A stretch of 64,000 nucleotides of DNA from Klebsiella aerogenes (GCA_029027985.1 CP119076.1:2664422-2728421); one strand, 5' to 3'; shown: positions 54,462-63,751, counted from the first letter of the stretch. Made by a program: numbers and translations. The notes: generated by a model from the sequence alone, not told the origin.

Positions 54462-54660
54462 TCAAACATTATGACTATGGCAAGGATATGAATCGTTCAA
54501 CTTTGACGTATCCATGCTGTTCTGCAGCAGTTGAACGTGAAGGAAAGCTTTTCCGTTACGTTTAACGAACTCAAAGCCATAATTGTTCCCGTCTCGCGCT
54601 GGCATCAGCCCCATTTCCATTTTCATGTTTGAGTAGTCACCATCTTTCCCCAAAAATGCG
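54462..54660 (-). pseudogene. Unrecognised gene fragment in the prophage
   Basis: A frame of about 60 residues (GDYSNMKMEMGLMPARDG, NNYGFEFVKRNGKAFLHVQ) follows directly from a junction with the neck-protein fragment at 54660. It has no start codon of its own with a ribosome site and probably is the 3' end of a deleted phage gene. I do not recognise it. Confidence 0.35.
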
Positions 54661-54832
54661 CGTCTTCGCGCTTTGGGCCGTCCGGGATCCCCACCAGCAC
54701 ATCCATACCTGAAAGCTGGCGTAGAGACTTCAGAACAGACTCAGCGTTATCTGCGGTAATCGTTAACCCGGACTTTATTAAGGCGTCCCCAACTGGATTG
54801 CCCCGGCCCCGAAGATCATGAGGTATTCCCAA
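54623..54832 (-). pseudogene. Truncated phage neck/virion-assembly protein
   Basis: The segment ADNAESVLKSLRQLSGMDVL followed by VGIPDGPKRED matches the start of small phage proteins in which VLVGIP is followed by a region ending in a conserved IPARPFL. Here homology stops after KRED and the frame ends 11 codons later (AHFWGKMVTTQT). Its nominal first residues overlap the previous gene; the true start is probably near 54775. It is a deletion-truncated gene. Confidence 0.5.
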
Positions 54833-55692
54833 AACTCGGAGCCATAGCGTGTGTTATTCCAGAAACCCGCATCAGGGTTTAGCGTCATGCTGGCGTCATA
54901 TCCCACAGAAACCTTATCCACTGATTTAGATGTCTGTACGCCACTATTTGCCCCACTAGCAGCGCCAACAGCAGCGCTTCGCATATCAGCCGCATATAAC
55001 TGGGCAGCGCCAACACTGGTACTGTCATAGGTTGTCAGACGGTCGAAAATACGCTCGACTATGGACATACCCCACTCGTTCTCGGTGATTTTCTGCTGGT
55101 AAGGCAGTTTCACACCATTCATACGAATCAGGCGGCTGTGGTGAACGCTCCATGCAGGAAGCCCCTGCGCCGTCGTCACGATGTCGTAGAATTCAGGCTT
55201 GCCGAGGTTAGGCCCAAGCGCTTTTATGCGCCTGGTGAGCTGTGAGTTAATCATCCAGCGGTCAAGAACGGCCAGCCCTTTAAAGCTGCCCTTACCAACT
55301 TTGTCCAGAATCAGCGGCGTCAGTGGTGCCTGCCCTTCAATCAGAATCACCGCTACGGCCCCGCCATACAGCCGGGACCACTTCAACGTTTCGTTGATGC
55401 AATCCCACAACTGAAGCTCATCAAAGCGTGATTCCAGAATGCCACGGCGTTTCGGGTCTATCTCGCTGGTGATGCGCACGCCCTTTTTCGTCATGTCGTC
55501 TGCTTTTGAATCGACGGCAGTGCCAATAATCCAGGAGGAACGATAAGCCCACTCAATAAGCAGACGGTTGCGGCTTGTATAGTTCGCCCGGTAGGTCGAT
55601 GCGGCATGCTGGTTTGGCTGCTGCATGCCGACACGGGCAATAAAGTTATCGTACGAATCCGCCCTGGCGACTCGTACCGTTTTTTTCGCCAT
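54778..55692 (-). pseudogene. Phage portal (DUF1073) N-terminus fused to the C-terminus of a DUF4054 head protein
   Basis: 304-residue frame. Residues 1 to about 225 match DUF1073 portal proteins: [20 protein letters not shown], then [27 protein letters not shown] and LDRWMIN. Databases also label this family by its relation to anti-CBASS protein Acb1. From about residue 228 the sequence changes to [19 protein letters not shown] and [14 protein letters not shown], ending FGAGAIQLG, which is the C-terminal end of DUF4054 head-completion proteins. The fused frame is open, so a hybrid protein may be made, but neither function should remain. It marks an internal deletion of several capsid genes. 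Confidence 0.7.
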
Positions 55693-55735
55693 GGTGATAC
55701 TCCGGCTTTTCGATACCCGTGACAGATCAGATAAT

Positions 55736-55827
55736 TTGTTAAAAAATATCCAGCTTTAATATAATGTCGATGCCCTCATCTTCTCGATGGAGAGCGTTAC
55801 AGATGATTAAGCTGAATAAATCAGCTT
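55736..55827 (+). promoter_or_regulatory. Strong promoter and leader hairpin of the 76-residue gene
   Basis: TTGTTA (55736-55741), an 18-bp spacer and a perfect TATAAT (55760-55765). The leader holds a hairpin AAGCTGA-ATAAA-TCAGCTT (55809-55827) inside a possible 10-codon peptide (MIKLNKSAFL, 55803-55835). Confidence 0.55.
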
Positions 55828-55857
55828 TCCTATAAGACCGGATTCGCGAGGCTAAAA

Positions 55858-56088
55858 ATGAACGAACAAGAGCTACTGATAGAATTACTGCGAATGCATG
55901 AAGCTAACGAATCATTAACTTCTGATTTTGCAATCGAAAATTACGAAGGCCTCAAAAACCTTTTTGATAAAGGCTTAAGTAATTACAGGGTCACAAAAAT
56001 GATGGCGGGTAATGTCAGGGCCAGAAAGGAACGTACTGGAGGTATTTTGACTCCAGTAGGCCTCGAAAAAGCCAAAGCCATCAGTTAG
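55858..56088 (+). CDS. Small hypothetical protein in the prophage remnant
   Basis: 76 residues, acidic N-terminal half (MNEQELLIELLRMHEANESL) and basic centre (YRVTKMMAGNVRARKERTGG). GAGG lies 7 bases before the ATG and a strong promoter precedes it, so it is probably expressed. It is opposite in strand to the phage structural genes and next to the integrase fragment, a position used by phage regulators and cargo genes. No family recognised; the basic middle segment could bind nucleic acid. Confidence 0.55.
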   Translation: MNEQELLIELLRMHEANESLTSDFAIENYEGLKNLFDKGLSNYRVTKMMAGNVRARKERTGGILTPVGLEKAKAIS

Positions 56089-56186
56089 TCACCACTACAA
56101 CAAAGGTGCCCTACGCGAAGTATCACTAAGCTAGGGCTTTTAACCTCTCCCCAACGCTTCCCAGATACCTGTGGTGAGTTTGTCCA

Positions 56187-56543
56187 ATGTCAAGACGGAA
56201 GAACATCGCCTGCGCTTTGTCTTCTGCCCTCAACCCAGGACAAGAACAGCATACTTTGCAAAAACCTCGGTGGATTATAGGACTAAAGGCCGCAGGTGTT
56301 AGAGTACGCAACGCTTACCAGTCGAGGCATACATTTGCATGCTGGTTGCTTTCCTCTGGCGCTAATCCTGCATTCATAGCAAGCCAGATGGGACATGAAA
56401 ATGCAAAGATGGTTTACGAAGTTTATTCTAAGTGGATCGGAGAACTTGATGGTTCACAAGTAGATATGTTGAACGAGAAACTAAAAGAGAGTTTGTCCCA
56501 AACGCGCCCCATTTGTTTCTTTGTGCAGTCCAAAGCCTCATAA
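56187..56543 (+). pseudogene. Phage tyrosine integrase, C-terminal fragment
   Basis: The open frame of 118 residues holds the catalytic end of a tyrosine recombinase: NAYQSRHTFACWLLSSGANP (box II with its Arg, His-Thr-Phe-Ala), ASQMGHENAKMV (the second His) and YEVYSKW (with the nucleophilic Tyr). The N-terminal arm-binding and core domains and the first catalytic Arg are missing. Before residue 27 the sequence continues in another frame (RFVFCPQPRTRTAYF at 56210-56255 resembles the usual NPRTG segment), indicating a frameshift. The phage cannot excise with this alone. Confidence 0.75.
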
Positions 56544-56645
56544 CTTCAAGGGAATAGCGTGAAGTCCTATAATAGAAGAATAACTACAGGACTCGTCGCC
56601 GTATCACGGGTCCCTTCTTTTTGCGCAATGTAAGGGTGTCTTCTT

Positions 56646-59600
56646 ATGATTACGATTGACGGTAATGGCGCGGTCGCTTCAGTCGCGTTTCGCACGAGTG
56701 AAGTTATCGCCATCTACCCGATTACGCCCAGTTCAACGATGGCGGAGCAGGCCGACGCCTGGTCTGGCGATGGGCTGAAGAACGTCTGGGGCGATGTTCC
56801 CCGCGTGGTCGAAATGCAGTCGGAAGCCGGGGCCATTGGTGCCGTACACGGCGCGCTGCAGACTGGCGCCCTCTCCACGTCCTTTACTTCATCGCAGGGT
56901 CTGCTGCTGATGATCCCGACACTGTACAAACTGTCCGGCCAGCTGATGCCGTTTGTGCTGCACGTCGCCGCTCGTACCATCGCCACCCATGCGCTATCGA
57001 TTTTTGGCGACCATTCCGACGTGATGGCCGTACGCCAGACCGGTTGCGCCATGCTGTGCGCCAGCAGCGTGCAGGAAGCGCAGGACTTCGCGCTGATTTC
57101 CCATATTGCCACGCTGCAAAGCCGCGTGCCATTTATTCATTTCTTTGATGGTTTCCGCACCTCACACGAAATTAACAAAATCGCCCCACTGGCGGATGAC
57201 ACCATTCGTACCCTGCTGCCGCAGGATAAAATCGCCGAGCATCGCCAGCGCGCGCTCAACCCGGAGCATCCAGTTATTCGTGGGACCTCGGCGAACCCGG
57301 ACACCTATTTCCAGTCGCGTGAAGCCACTAACCCGTGGTACGACGCCGTGTACGACCACGTTGAAACGGCGATGAACGATTTCGCCGCCGCGACCGGTCG
57401 CCAGTACAAGCCGTTTGAATTCTACGGCCATCCGCAGGCGGAACGCGTTATCGTTATCATGGGTTCCGCCATTGGCACTTGTGAAGAAGTGGTCGATGAG
57501 TTGCTGAGCCGCGGTGAAAAAGTCGGCGTACTGAAAGTTCGTCTCTATCGTCCGTTCTCCGCCGCGCATCTGCTACAGGCCTTGCCGGAAAGCGCCCGTG
57601 CGATTGCCGTGCTGGATCGCACCAAAGAACCCGGCGCGCATGCGGAACCGCTGTATCTCGACGTGATGACCGCGCTGGCGGAAGCCTTTAACCGCGGCGA
57701 GCGCAAAACGTTGCCGCGTACCATCGGCGGCCGCTACGGGCTTTCATCAAAAGAGTTTGGTCCGGAATGCGTGCTGGCGATTTACAATGAGCTGCAGGCG
57801 GCGCAGCCGAAACCGCGCTTTACCGTCGGCATCTATGATGATGTCACCAACCTGTCACTGCCATTAGCGGAAAATACGCTGCCGGCAGAAGCGAAACTGG
57901 AAGCGTTGTTCTACGGACTCGGCAGCGACGGCAGCGTCTCAGCGACCAAAAACAACATCAAGATCATCGGTAACTCGACGCCGTGGTTCTCGCAGGGCTA
58001 TTTCGTCTATGACTCGAAGAAGGCTGGCGGCCTGACCGTCTCTCACCTGCGCGTCAGCGAAAAACCTATTCGTTCCTCATATCTGATTTCGCAGGCCGAT
58101 TTCGTTGGCTGTCACCAGCTGCAGTTTATCGATAAGTACCAAATGGCCGAGCGACTGAAACCCGGCGGTATTTTCCTGCTCAACACGCCATACGGCGCCG
58201 ATGAGGCGTGGTCGCGTCTGCCGCAGGAAGTGCAGGCGACATTGAATCAAAAGAAAACGCGTTTTTACGTGGTCAACGCCGCGAAAATCGCCCGCGAATG
58301 TAGCCTCGGCGCACGCATTAACACCGTCATGCAGATGGCGTTCTTCCACCTAACCCGGATCCTGCCGGGCGACAGCGCGCTGGCCGAACTGCAGGGGGCA
58401 ATTGCCAAAAGCTACAGTAGTAAAGGCCAGGAGCTGGTGGAGCGCAACTGGCAGGCGCTGGCACTGGCTCGCGAATCGCTGGCGGAAGTGCCGCTACAGC
58501 CGGTCAACGCCAGCAGCCCGAACCGCCCGCCGGTCGTCTCCGATGCGGCGCCGGACTTCGTCAAAACGGTTACCGCCGCGATGCTTGCCGGTCTCGGCGA
58601 TGCGCTACCGGTCTCCGCGCTGCCGCCGGACGGTACCTGGCCGATGGGCACCACCCGCTGGGAAAAACGCAATATTGCCGAAGAGATCCCTATCTGGAAG
58701 GAAGAGCTGTGCACCCAGTGCAACCACTGCGTAGCGGCCTGTCCGCACTCGGCGATCCGCGCTAAAGTGGTCGCCCCGGAAGCGATGGAAAACGCCCCTG
58801 CCAGCCTGCATTCGCTGGATGTTAAATCACGCGATATGCGCGGACAGAAATATGTTCTGCAGGTCGCGCCGGAAGATTGCACCGGCTGTAACCTGTGCGT
58901 TGAGGTGTGCCCGGCGAAAGATCGTCAGAACCCGGAAATCAAAGCCATCAATATGATGTCGCGCCTTGAACACGTTGAAGAAGAGAAAGTGAATTACGAT
59001 TACTTCCTCAACCTGCCGGAAATCGACCGCACTAAACTGGAGCGTATCGATATTCGTACCTCGCAGCTGATTAGCCCGCTGTTTGAATACTCCGGCGCCT
59101 GTTCCGGCTGCGGTGAAACGCCGTATATCAAACTGTTGACCCAGCTGTACGGCGACCGGATGTTGATTGCCAACGCCACCGGCTGTTCGTCTATTTACGG
59201 CGGCAACCTGCCCTCTACGCCATATACCACCGACGCTAACGGTCGCGGTCCGGCGTGGGCCAACTCGCTGTTTGAAGATAACGCCGAATTCGGCCTCGGC
59301 TTCCGCTTAACCGTCGACCAGCATCGTCAGCGGGTGATGCGCCTGTTAAGCGAATTTGCCGACAAACTGCCGGCTGAACTGAATGCCGCGCTGCATACGC
59401 AAGCCACGCCAGAAGTGCGCCGTGAACAGGTCGCCGCGCTGCGCCAGGCGCTGGCGGGCGTTGCAGGCACCGAGGAATTACTGACCGACGCCGACGCGTT
59501 AGTTGAAAAATCGATCTGGCTTATCGGCGGCGATGGTTGGGCCTACGATATCGGCTTCGGCGGTCTCGACCACGTGCTGAGCCTGACAGAAAACGTCAAC

Positions 59601-60173
59601 ATTCTGGTGCTGGATACCCAGTGTTATTCCAACACCGGCGGCCAGGCATCGAAGGCAACGCCGCTGGGCGCGGTCACCAAGTTTGGCGAACACGGTAAAC
59701 GCAAGGCGCGTAAAGATCTTGGCGTCAGCATGATGATGTACGGTCATGTGTATGTGGCGCAGATTTCGCTTGGCGCGCAGCTTAACCAAACGGTGAAAGC
59801 GATTCAGGAAGCGGAAGCCTATCCAGGGCCTTCACTGATCATCGCCTACAGCCCGTGTGAAGAACATGGCTATGACCTGGCGCTGAGCCACGATCAGATG
59901 CGCCAACTGACGGCAACCGGGTTCTGGCCGCTGTACCGCTTCGATCCACGTCGCGCCGATGAAGGTAAACTGCCACTGGCGCTGGACTCGCGCCCGCCGT
60001 CAGACGCGCTGGCCGAAACGCTGCTCAATGAACAACGTTTCCGCCGCCTGAACGCCCAGCAACCAGAGGTTGCCGAGCAGTTATGGAAAGACGCGGCCGC
60101 GGACCTGCAGAAACGCTATGACTTCCTGGCCCAAATGGCAGGCAAAGCGGAGAAACCGGCGACCGAAAGCTAA
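56646..60173 (+). CDS. nifJ: Pyruvate:flavodoxin/ferredoxin oxidoreductase NifJ (YdbK)
   Basis: 1175 residues, E. coli YdbK 1174. A one-chain pyruvate:ferredoxin oxidoreductase that turns pyruvate and CoA into acetyl-CoA and carbon dioxide and reduces flavodoxin or ferredoxin. Domains: the N-terminal pyrimidine-binding part (YPITPSSTMAEQAD near residue 25), the CoA and gamma-type domain (SDGSVSATKNNIKIIG), a two-cluster ferredoxin domain (CTQCNHCVAACP near 690, CTGCNLCVEVCP near 744), and a C-terminal TPP domain (CSGCGETPY near 818, GGDGWAYDIGFGG near 960). It also supplies electrons for nitrogen fixation in Klebsiella when encoded in the nif cluster; this copy is outside nif and matches E. 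coli YdbK by position. Confidence 0.95.
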   Translation: MITIDGNGAVASVAFRTSEVIAIYPITPSSTMAEQADAWSGDGLKNVWGDVPRVVEMQSEAGAIGAVHGALQTGALSTSFTSSQGLLLMIPTLYKLSGQLMPFVLHVAARTIATHALSIFGDHSDVMAVRQTGCAMLCASSVQEAQDFALISHIATLQSRVPFIHFFDGFRTSHEINKIAPLADDTIRTLLPQDKIAEHRQRALNPEHPVIRGTSANPDTYFQSREATNPWYDAVYDHVETAMNDFAAATGRQYKPFEFYGHPQAERVIVIMGSAIGTCEEVVDELLSRGEKVGVLKVRLYRPFSAAHLLQALPESARAIAVLDRTKEPGAHAEPLYLDVMTALAEAFNRGERKTLPRTIGGRYGLSSKEFGPECVLAIYNELQAAQPKPRFTVGIYDDVTNLSLPLAENTLPAEAKLEALFYGLGSDGSVSATKNNIKIIGNSTPWFSQGYFVYDSKKAGGLTVSHLRVSEKPIRSSYLISQADFVGCHQLQFIDKYQMAERLKPGGIFLLNTPYGADEAWSRLPQEVQATLNQKKTRFYVVNAAKIARECSLGARINTVMQMAFFHLTRILPGDSALAELQGAIAKSYSSKGQELVERNWQALALARESLAEVPLQPVNASSPNRPPVVSDAAPDFVKTVTAAMLAGLGDALPVSALPPDGTWPMGTTRWEKRNIAEEIPIWKEELCTQCNHCVAACPHSAIRAKVVAPEAMENAPASLHSLDVKSRDMRGQKYVLQVAPEDCTGCNLCVEVCPAKDRQNPEIKAINMMSRLEHVEEEKVNYDYFLNLPEIDRTKLERIDIRTSQLISPLFEYSGACSGCGETPYIKLLTQLYGDRMLIANATGCSSIYGGNLPSTPYTTDANGRGPAWANSLFEDNAEFGLGFRLTVDQHRQRVMRLLSEFADKLPAELNAALHTQATPEVRREQVAALRQALAGVAGTEELLTDADALVEKSIWLIGGDGWAYDIGFGGLDHVLSLTENVNILVLDTQCYSNTGGQASKATPLGAVTKFGEHGKRKARKDLGVSMMMYGHVYVAQISLGAQLNQTVKAIQEAEAYPGPSLIIAYSPCEEHGYDLALSHDQMRQLTATGFWPLYRFDPRRADEGKLPLALDSRPPSDALAETLLNEQRFRRLNAQQPEVAEQLWKDAAADLQKRYDFLAQMAGKAEKPATES

Positions 60174-60200
60174 CCGCCGTTGACAGCATCGTCGCGGTGT

Positions 60201-60315
60201 AAAAAAAGCCCGAATAGTTCACTATTCGGGCTTGTCATTTTCCGACGAAATTAATCATTCAATATGAATGAGACGGCAATAATATAAATCTCTGATGACA
60301 ATAAAGGCATATAAC
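60201..60315 (-). ncRNA. micC: MicC small regulatory RNA
   Basis: The minus strand from 60315 reads GTTATATGCCTTTATTGTCA, identical to the 5' end of E. coli MicC as I recall it, the part that pairs with the ompC leader. The 3' end is a strong terminator, GCCCGAATAG...CTATTCGGGC then TTTTTTT (60232-60201). The middle differs from E. coli. The place, between nifJ and ompN and divergent from ompN, is the same. MicC works with Hfq to block translation of OmpC-type porins. TATTCT lies about 7 bases upstream as -10 box. About 115 nt versus 109 in E. coli. The terminator also serves nifJ. Confidence 0.88.
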
Positions 60316-60427
60316 CCGCGCAGAATACGATATTACTATCATGATGTATAATTTTTATTTTATATATATCAACGATAATATATTCACACGAAAAATCATC
60401 ATTACTGTATTATTATTTATTTTAGAA

Positions 60428-60445
60428 TTTACTCATATTGTAACA
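60428..60445 (+). promoter_or_regulatory. Candidate OmpR box upstream of ompN
   Basis: TTTACTCATATTGTAACA resembles the OmpR-binding pattern TTTACTTTTGAAACAT, about 95 bases before ompN. The whole 60316-60536 stretch is very A+T-rich, as H-NS-bound regions are. Confidence 0.35.
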
Positions 60446-60536
60446 ATTGATACTTATCATATCCGAATGCGCTCCTTTAGCATGGTTTTACTTCCAGTCA
60501 GGAAGTTAAAACAAAAATAGCTAAAGGAATATCCAA

Positions 60537-61679
60537 ATGAAAAGAAAAGTATTGGCACTGGTCATCCCGGCATTATTGGCTGCTGGCGCGGTTCACGCGG
60601 CGGAAATTTATAATAAAGATGGCAACAAATTAGATCTCTACGGCAAGGTTGACGGTTTACATTATTTCTCCAGCGACTCCAGTAAAGACGGTGACCAGAC
60701 CTACCTGCGCTTCGGCTTTAAGGGCGAAACGCAAATCAACGATCTGCTGACCGGTTATGGCCAGTGGGAATACAACGTTCAGGCTAACAATACGGAAAGC
60801 TCTGGCGATCAGGCATGGACCCGTCTGGCGTTCGCCGGGATCAAAGCTGGCGACTACGGCTCATTCGACTATGGTCGTAACTACGGTGTCCTGTACGACG
60901 TGGAAGCCTGGACCGATATGCTGCCGGAGTTCGGCGGCGACTCTTATACCCAGTCCGACAACTTTATGGCCAGCCGCGCCAATGGGGTTGCCACCTACCG
61001 TAACAGCGATTTCTTCGGCCTGGTCAACGGCCTGAACTTCGCCCTGCAGTATCAGGGGAAAAACGAAAACCAGTCCAGCCATGAATATAATCCTTCCGCC
61101 GACCAGGACGGTACCGCAAATGGCGATGGCCGCAGCGTTAAAAACTCCAACGGCGACGGTTTCGGTCTCTCCTCATCCTATGATTTAGGTATGGGCGTCA
61201 GCGTAGGCGCAGCGTATACGTCATCTGATCGCACCAATGAACAGACCCATCAATCAACTGCTGGCGGCGATAAAGCGGATGCCTGGACCGCAGGCGTCAA
61301 ATATGATGCGAACAACATCTATCTGGCGACGATGTATTCTGAAACCCGCAACATGACTCCGTACGGCAATCAGAGTGGCACGATTGCCAACAAAACTCAG
61401 AACTTTGAAGTGACCGCACAATACCAGTTCGACTTCGGTCTGCGTCCGGCGATTTCTTACCTGCAATCCAAAGGTAAGGATTTGGTCTACAAAGGTCAGT
61501 ATGCCGATCAAGATCTGGTTAAATATATGGATGTCGGCGCGACTTATTACTTTAACCGTAATATGTCTACCTATGTTGATTACAAAATCAATCTGCTAGA
61601 CGGCAATGACAACTTCTATAAAGACAACGGTATTTCTACCGACAATATCGTAGCACTGGGTTTGGTATATCAGTTCTAA
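60537..61679 (+). CDS. ompN: Outer-membrane porin OmpN
   Basis: 380 residues, E. coli OmpN 377. A general trimeric porin: signal peptide [21 protein letters not shown], then [23 protein letters not shown], alternating beta strands and loops, loop L3 with PEFGGDSY, and the terminal Phe (GLVYQF) needed for assembly by BAM. The choice of OmpN over OmpC/OmpF rests on its place between micC and uspF. AAAGGAA precedes the start. A strong terminator follows. Confidence 0.93.
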   Translation: MKRKVLALVIPALLAAGAVHAAEIYNKDGNKLDLYGKVDGLHYFSSDSSKDGDQTYLRFGFKGETQINDLLTGYGQWEYNVQANNTESSGDQAWTRLAFAGIKAGDYGSFDYGRNYGVLYDVEAWTDMLPEFGGDSYTQSDNFMASRANGVATYRNSDFFGLVNGLNFALQYQGKNENQSSHEYNPSADQDGTANGDGRSVKNSNGDGFGLSSSYDLGMGVSVGAAYTSSDRTNEQTHQSTAGGDKADAWTAGVKYDANNIYLATMYSETRNMTPYGNQSGTIANKTQNFEVTAQYQFDFGLRPAISYLQSKGKDLVYKGQYADQDLVKYMDVGATYYFNRNMSTYVDYKINLLDGNDNFYKDNGISTDNIVALGLVYQF

Positions 61680-61686
61680 TACTTAG

Positions 61687-61710
61687 GCCCGCCGCCCGCG
61701 GCGGGCTTTT
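61687..61710 (+). terminator. Rho-independent terminator of ompN
   Basis: GCCCGCCG-CCCG-CGGCGGGC followed by TTTT, seven bases after the ompN stop. Confidence 0.92.
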
Positions 61711-61824
61711 ACCCTCAGCATCCCCCAGATTTATCAACCACAATCGTAATTTGTGATTCGCGCTATAGTAGAACCTTAACCCTGATGGCATACTATTTTG
61801 GTGGTTATTAAAACAGGAGGTTTT

Positions 61825-62259
61825 ATGAGTAGAATGATTCTGGTACCCATTGATATTTCTGATAAAGAATTTACTCAACGTGTGATCCGCCACGTTGAAT
61901 CCGAAGCCCGCGTCGATGACGCACAGGTGCATTTCCTGACCGTCATCCCATCGCTACCCTACTATGCTTCTCTGGGTATGGCCTACACCGCTGAACTCCC
62001 AGCCATGGATGAACTGCGTACCGAATCGGAAGCGCAACTGCGCGAACTGGCCAAAGGGTTCTCCATCCCGGAAGACAGAATGCATTTCCACGTGGCAGAA
62101 GGCTCGCCAAAAGACAAGATTCTGGCGCTGGCTAAATCGTTGCCCGCCGATCTGGTTATTATCGCTTCGCATCGCCCGGACATTACCACCTACCTGCTGG
62201 GTTCTAATGCCGCAGCGGTGGTACGCCATGCCGAATGTTCGGTACTGGTCGTCAGGTAA
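61825..62259 (+). CDS. uspF: Universal stress protein UspF
   Basis: 144 residues from the ATG at 61825, the length of E. coli UspF; a perfect AGGAGG precedes it. A longer frame from 61798 is not needed. It starts [12 protein letters not shown], and the nucleotide-binding end reads [27 protein letters not shown] with the G-x2-G-x9-G(S/T)-like loop in modified form. UspF dimers bind ATP and have been linked to adhesion and stress survival in E. coli. Confidence 0.94.
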   Translation: MSRMILVPIDISDKEFTQRVIRHVESEARVDDAQVHFLTVIPSLPYYASLGMAYTAELPAMDELRTESEAQLRELAKGFSIPEDRMHFHVAEGSPKDKILALAKSLPADLVIIASHRPDITTYLLGSNAAAVVRHAECSVLVVR

Positions 62260-62288
62260 CGCCTTCTGAGAAGGTGGCTTGTGAGAAT

Positions 62289-62306
62289 GCCCCCTGTAAG
62301 GGGGGC
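62289..62306 (+). terminator. Hairpin after uspF
   Basis: GCCCCC and GGGGGC pair around a short loop about 30 bases after the uspF stop; only a weak T-rich tail (TATTGTC) follows. Confidence 0.5.
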
Positions 62307-62330
62307 TATTGTCACTTTCCGCTTACTACT

Positions 62331-62452
62331 CTAGCAATTCCATCTGCTGTTCATGCGTTTGTTCCGTTTTCTCCTGATGCCGCACATATCGTCTGATAAT
62401 TTCCTCGTTCACACCGACGGTATCTACAAAGTTAGACTGACCCCACCCCGGT
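62331..62452 (-). pseudogene. IS200-type TnpA, C-terminal fragment
   Basis: On the minus strand the frame WGQSNFVDTVGVNEEIIRRY followed by VRHQEKTEQTHEQQ is the end of an IS200-like Y1 transposase, with its tyrosine in IIRRYVRHQEK. Everything before this is missing: upstream the sequence changes to IS3-type at about 62445. It differs from the intact TnpA at 5258, so it comes from another element. Confidence 0.7.
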
Positions 62453-62534
62453 AGACATATTTGACGCTCCAGCCTGCTTCGACGGACTTTAGCACGGTGA
62501 TGATCTGGTGTTCAGTAAATCGGGCTTTGCGCAT
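62424..62534 (-). pseudogene. IS3-family OrfA, N-terminal fragment
   Basis: ATG at 62534 behind AAGGAGAT opens MRKARFTEHQIITVLKSVEA, the start of many IS3-family OrfA proteins with its helix-turn-helix. After about 32 codons the homology breaks at the junction with the IS200 fragment and the frame stops (36 residues). The promoter and ribosome site remain, so a short peptide may be made. Confidence 0.7.
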
Positions 62535-62712
62535 GGCGATCTCCTTAAAGGACATATTCAGTATGTTGGAAGATCTCTAAAAGTGAATGATTCGCCTTAC
62601 CGAAATACTTACATGTTTTTAACCGTGAATTACAATGTAACAACATATCCCTATTCATAAATCATAAAACATCTACAATTTGTTCAAACTTCTCTCTTAG
62701 TTGGTGATTCTC

Positions 62713-63744
62713 ATGCGTATTTCATACATAGTATTTATAACCACGTTGATGCTGAGTACCTATAGCACCGCATCGTTCGCCTCGGCAAATACCTGTTCTA
62801 CAACGTATGATATGAAGTTTGTGCGTTCACAAATCCAAAAAGTTAAGAGCTCAGATGCCGCGCTTTCACCTTCGGCCATGCAGCATGTGCATACCGAAGG
62901 TTTGTTACCAGGCCAGGGCATTCATGATCAAAGCATTCAAGCAGAGAAAGACCTGAGATTGATGCAAGTAAGCGCTGTAGCCTGGAGAAATGGTATGGGA
63001 GATGAATGGCTGGATACCGCAAAAAAACACTTGCTTGCATGGGTTGGCATATATCAACCGAACCTCAATCCTATCGATGAAAGTGCATTTGATCAAATGA
63101 TTCAAACTTATTCAATTGTGAAGCCCAGTCTATCTGAAGAACAAAGAAGAACTATCAACAAATATTTCTATGACTGGGCAAGTGAATATATTTCTCAGAT
63201 GAACAATGCACCAAACAAAAGTACATGGTCTAATAACTGGCAAAGCCACAGAGTGAAATTGATAACCTTGATGGCAGTTGCTACAAACAATGATCATCTC
63301 TTTGCTGAATCAAGACGTTTATTCCAGAAACAAATTAACGCAAATATTGATAGTGATGGAGAAACTCTTGATTTCAAGCAGCGCGATGCTATCCACTATG
63401 TTGTTTATGACTTACAGCCATTAGTGCAGGCGGCGCTGGCAGCCAAGAGAATGGGCGAGGACTGGTATCACTGGACCGCTCCTGACGGGGCATCGCTAGC
63501 AAAAGCAGTAAACTGGCTCACACCTTATGTTAACGGGGAGCAGACTCATAATGAATTTGTTAACTCCCGGGTTAAATTCGATGCTGTAAGAAAGCAGGAC
63601 GGCATTAAGGGATTTAATGGCTTATTCCGTCCAGAAATGGCTAAGGAGCTTTATTGGGCCTCATCAGCTTTCGAACCTTCCCTGGCATCATTAGCGCAAA
63701 AACTCTCGCCAACCCCGCCACTATTCATGGACTGGTGTAATTAA
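62713..63744 (+). CDS. Alginate lyase-family protein (PL5-like), secreted
   Basis: 343 residues from the ATG at 62713 (GGTGA upstream); a TTG at 62701 is an alternative. A signal peptide (MRISYIVFITTLMLSTYSTASFAS) directs export. The all-alpha toroid fold of the alginate_lyase family is suggested by SNNWQSHRVKLITLMAVATNN, the substrate segment with Asn, His and Arg, and DFKQRDAIHYVVYDLQPLVQAA with a possible catalytic His-Tyr. It likely cleaves a uronic-acid-containing polysaccharide by beta-elimination; whether alginate is the true substrate is unknown. It is A+T-rich and follows an IS scar, both signs of transfer. It has its own terminator. Confidence 0.65.
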   Translation: MRISYIVFITTLMLSTYSTASFASANTCSTTYDMKFVRSQIQKVKSSDAALSPSAMQHVHTEGLLPGQGIHDQSIQAEKDLRLMQVSAVAWRNGMGDEWLDTAKKHLLAWVGIYQPNLNPIDESAFDQMIQTYSIVKPSLSEEQRRTINKYFYDWASEYISQMNNAPNKSTWSNNWQSHRVKLITLMAVATNNDHLFAESRRLFQKQINANIDSDGETLDFKQRDAIHYVVYDLQPLVQAALAAKRMGEDWYHWTAPDGASLAKAVNWLTPYVNGEQTHNEFVNSRVKFDAVRKQDGIKGFNGLFRPEMAKELYWASSAFEPSLASLAQKLSPTPPLFMDWCN

Positions 63745-63751
63745 TCTCAAA

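Larger units (their letters stand above)
51657..56543. mobile_element. Decayed prophage between ydbJ and nifJ
   Basis: In E. coli ydbJ and nifJ (ydbK) are neighbours. Here about 5 kb of phage DNA separates them: minus-strand pieces of tail fibre, Gp138 spike, neck and portal/head genes, a nuclease cargo gene, a small unknown gene, and the end of an integrase. The order portal - head - neck - spike - fibre is that of a contractile-tailed phage, but most genes between them are gone. Exact att sites were not found, so the borders are approximate. Confidence 0.8.
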
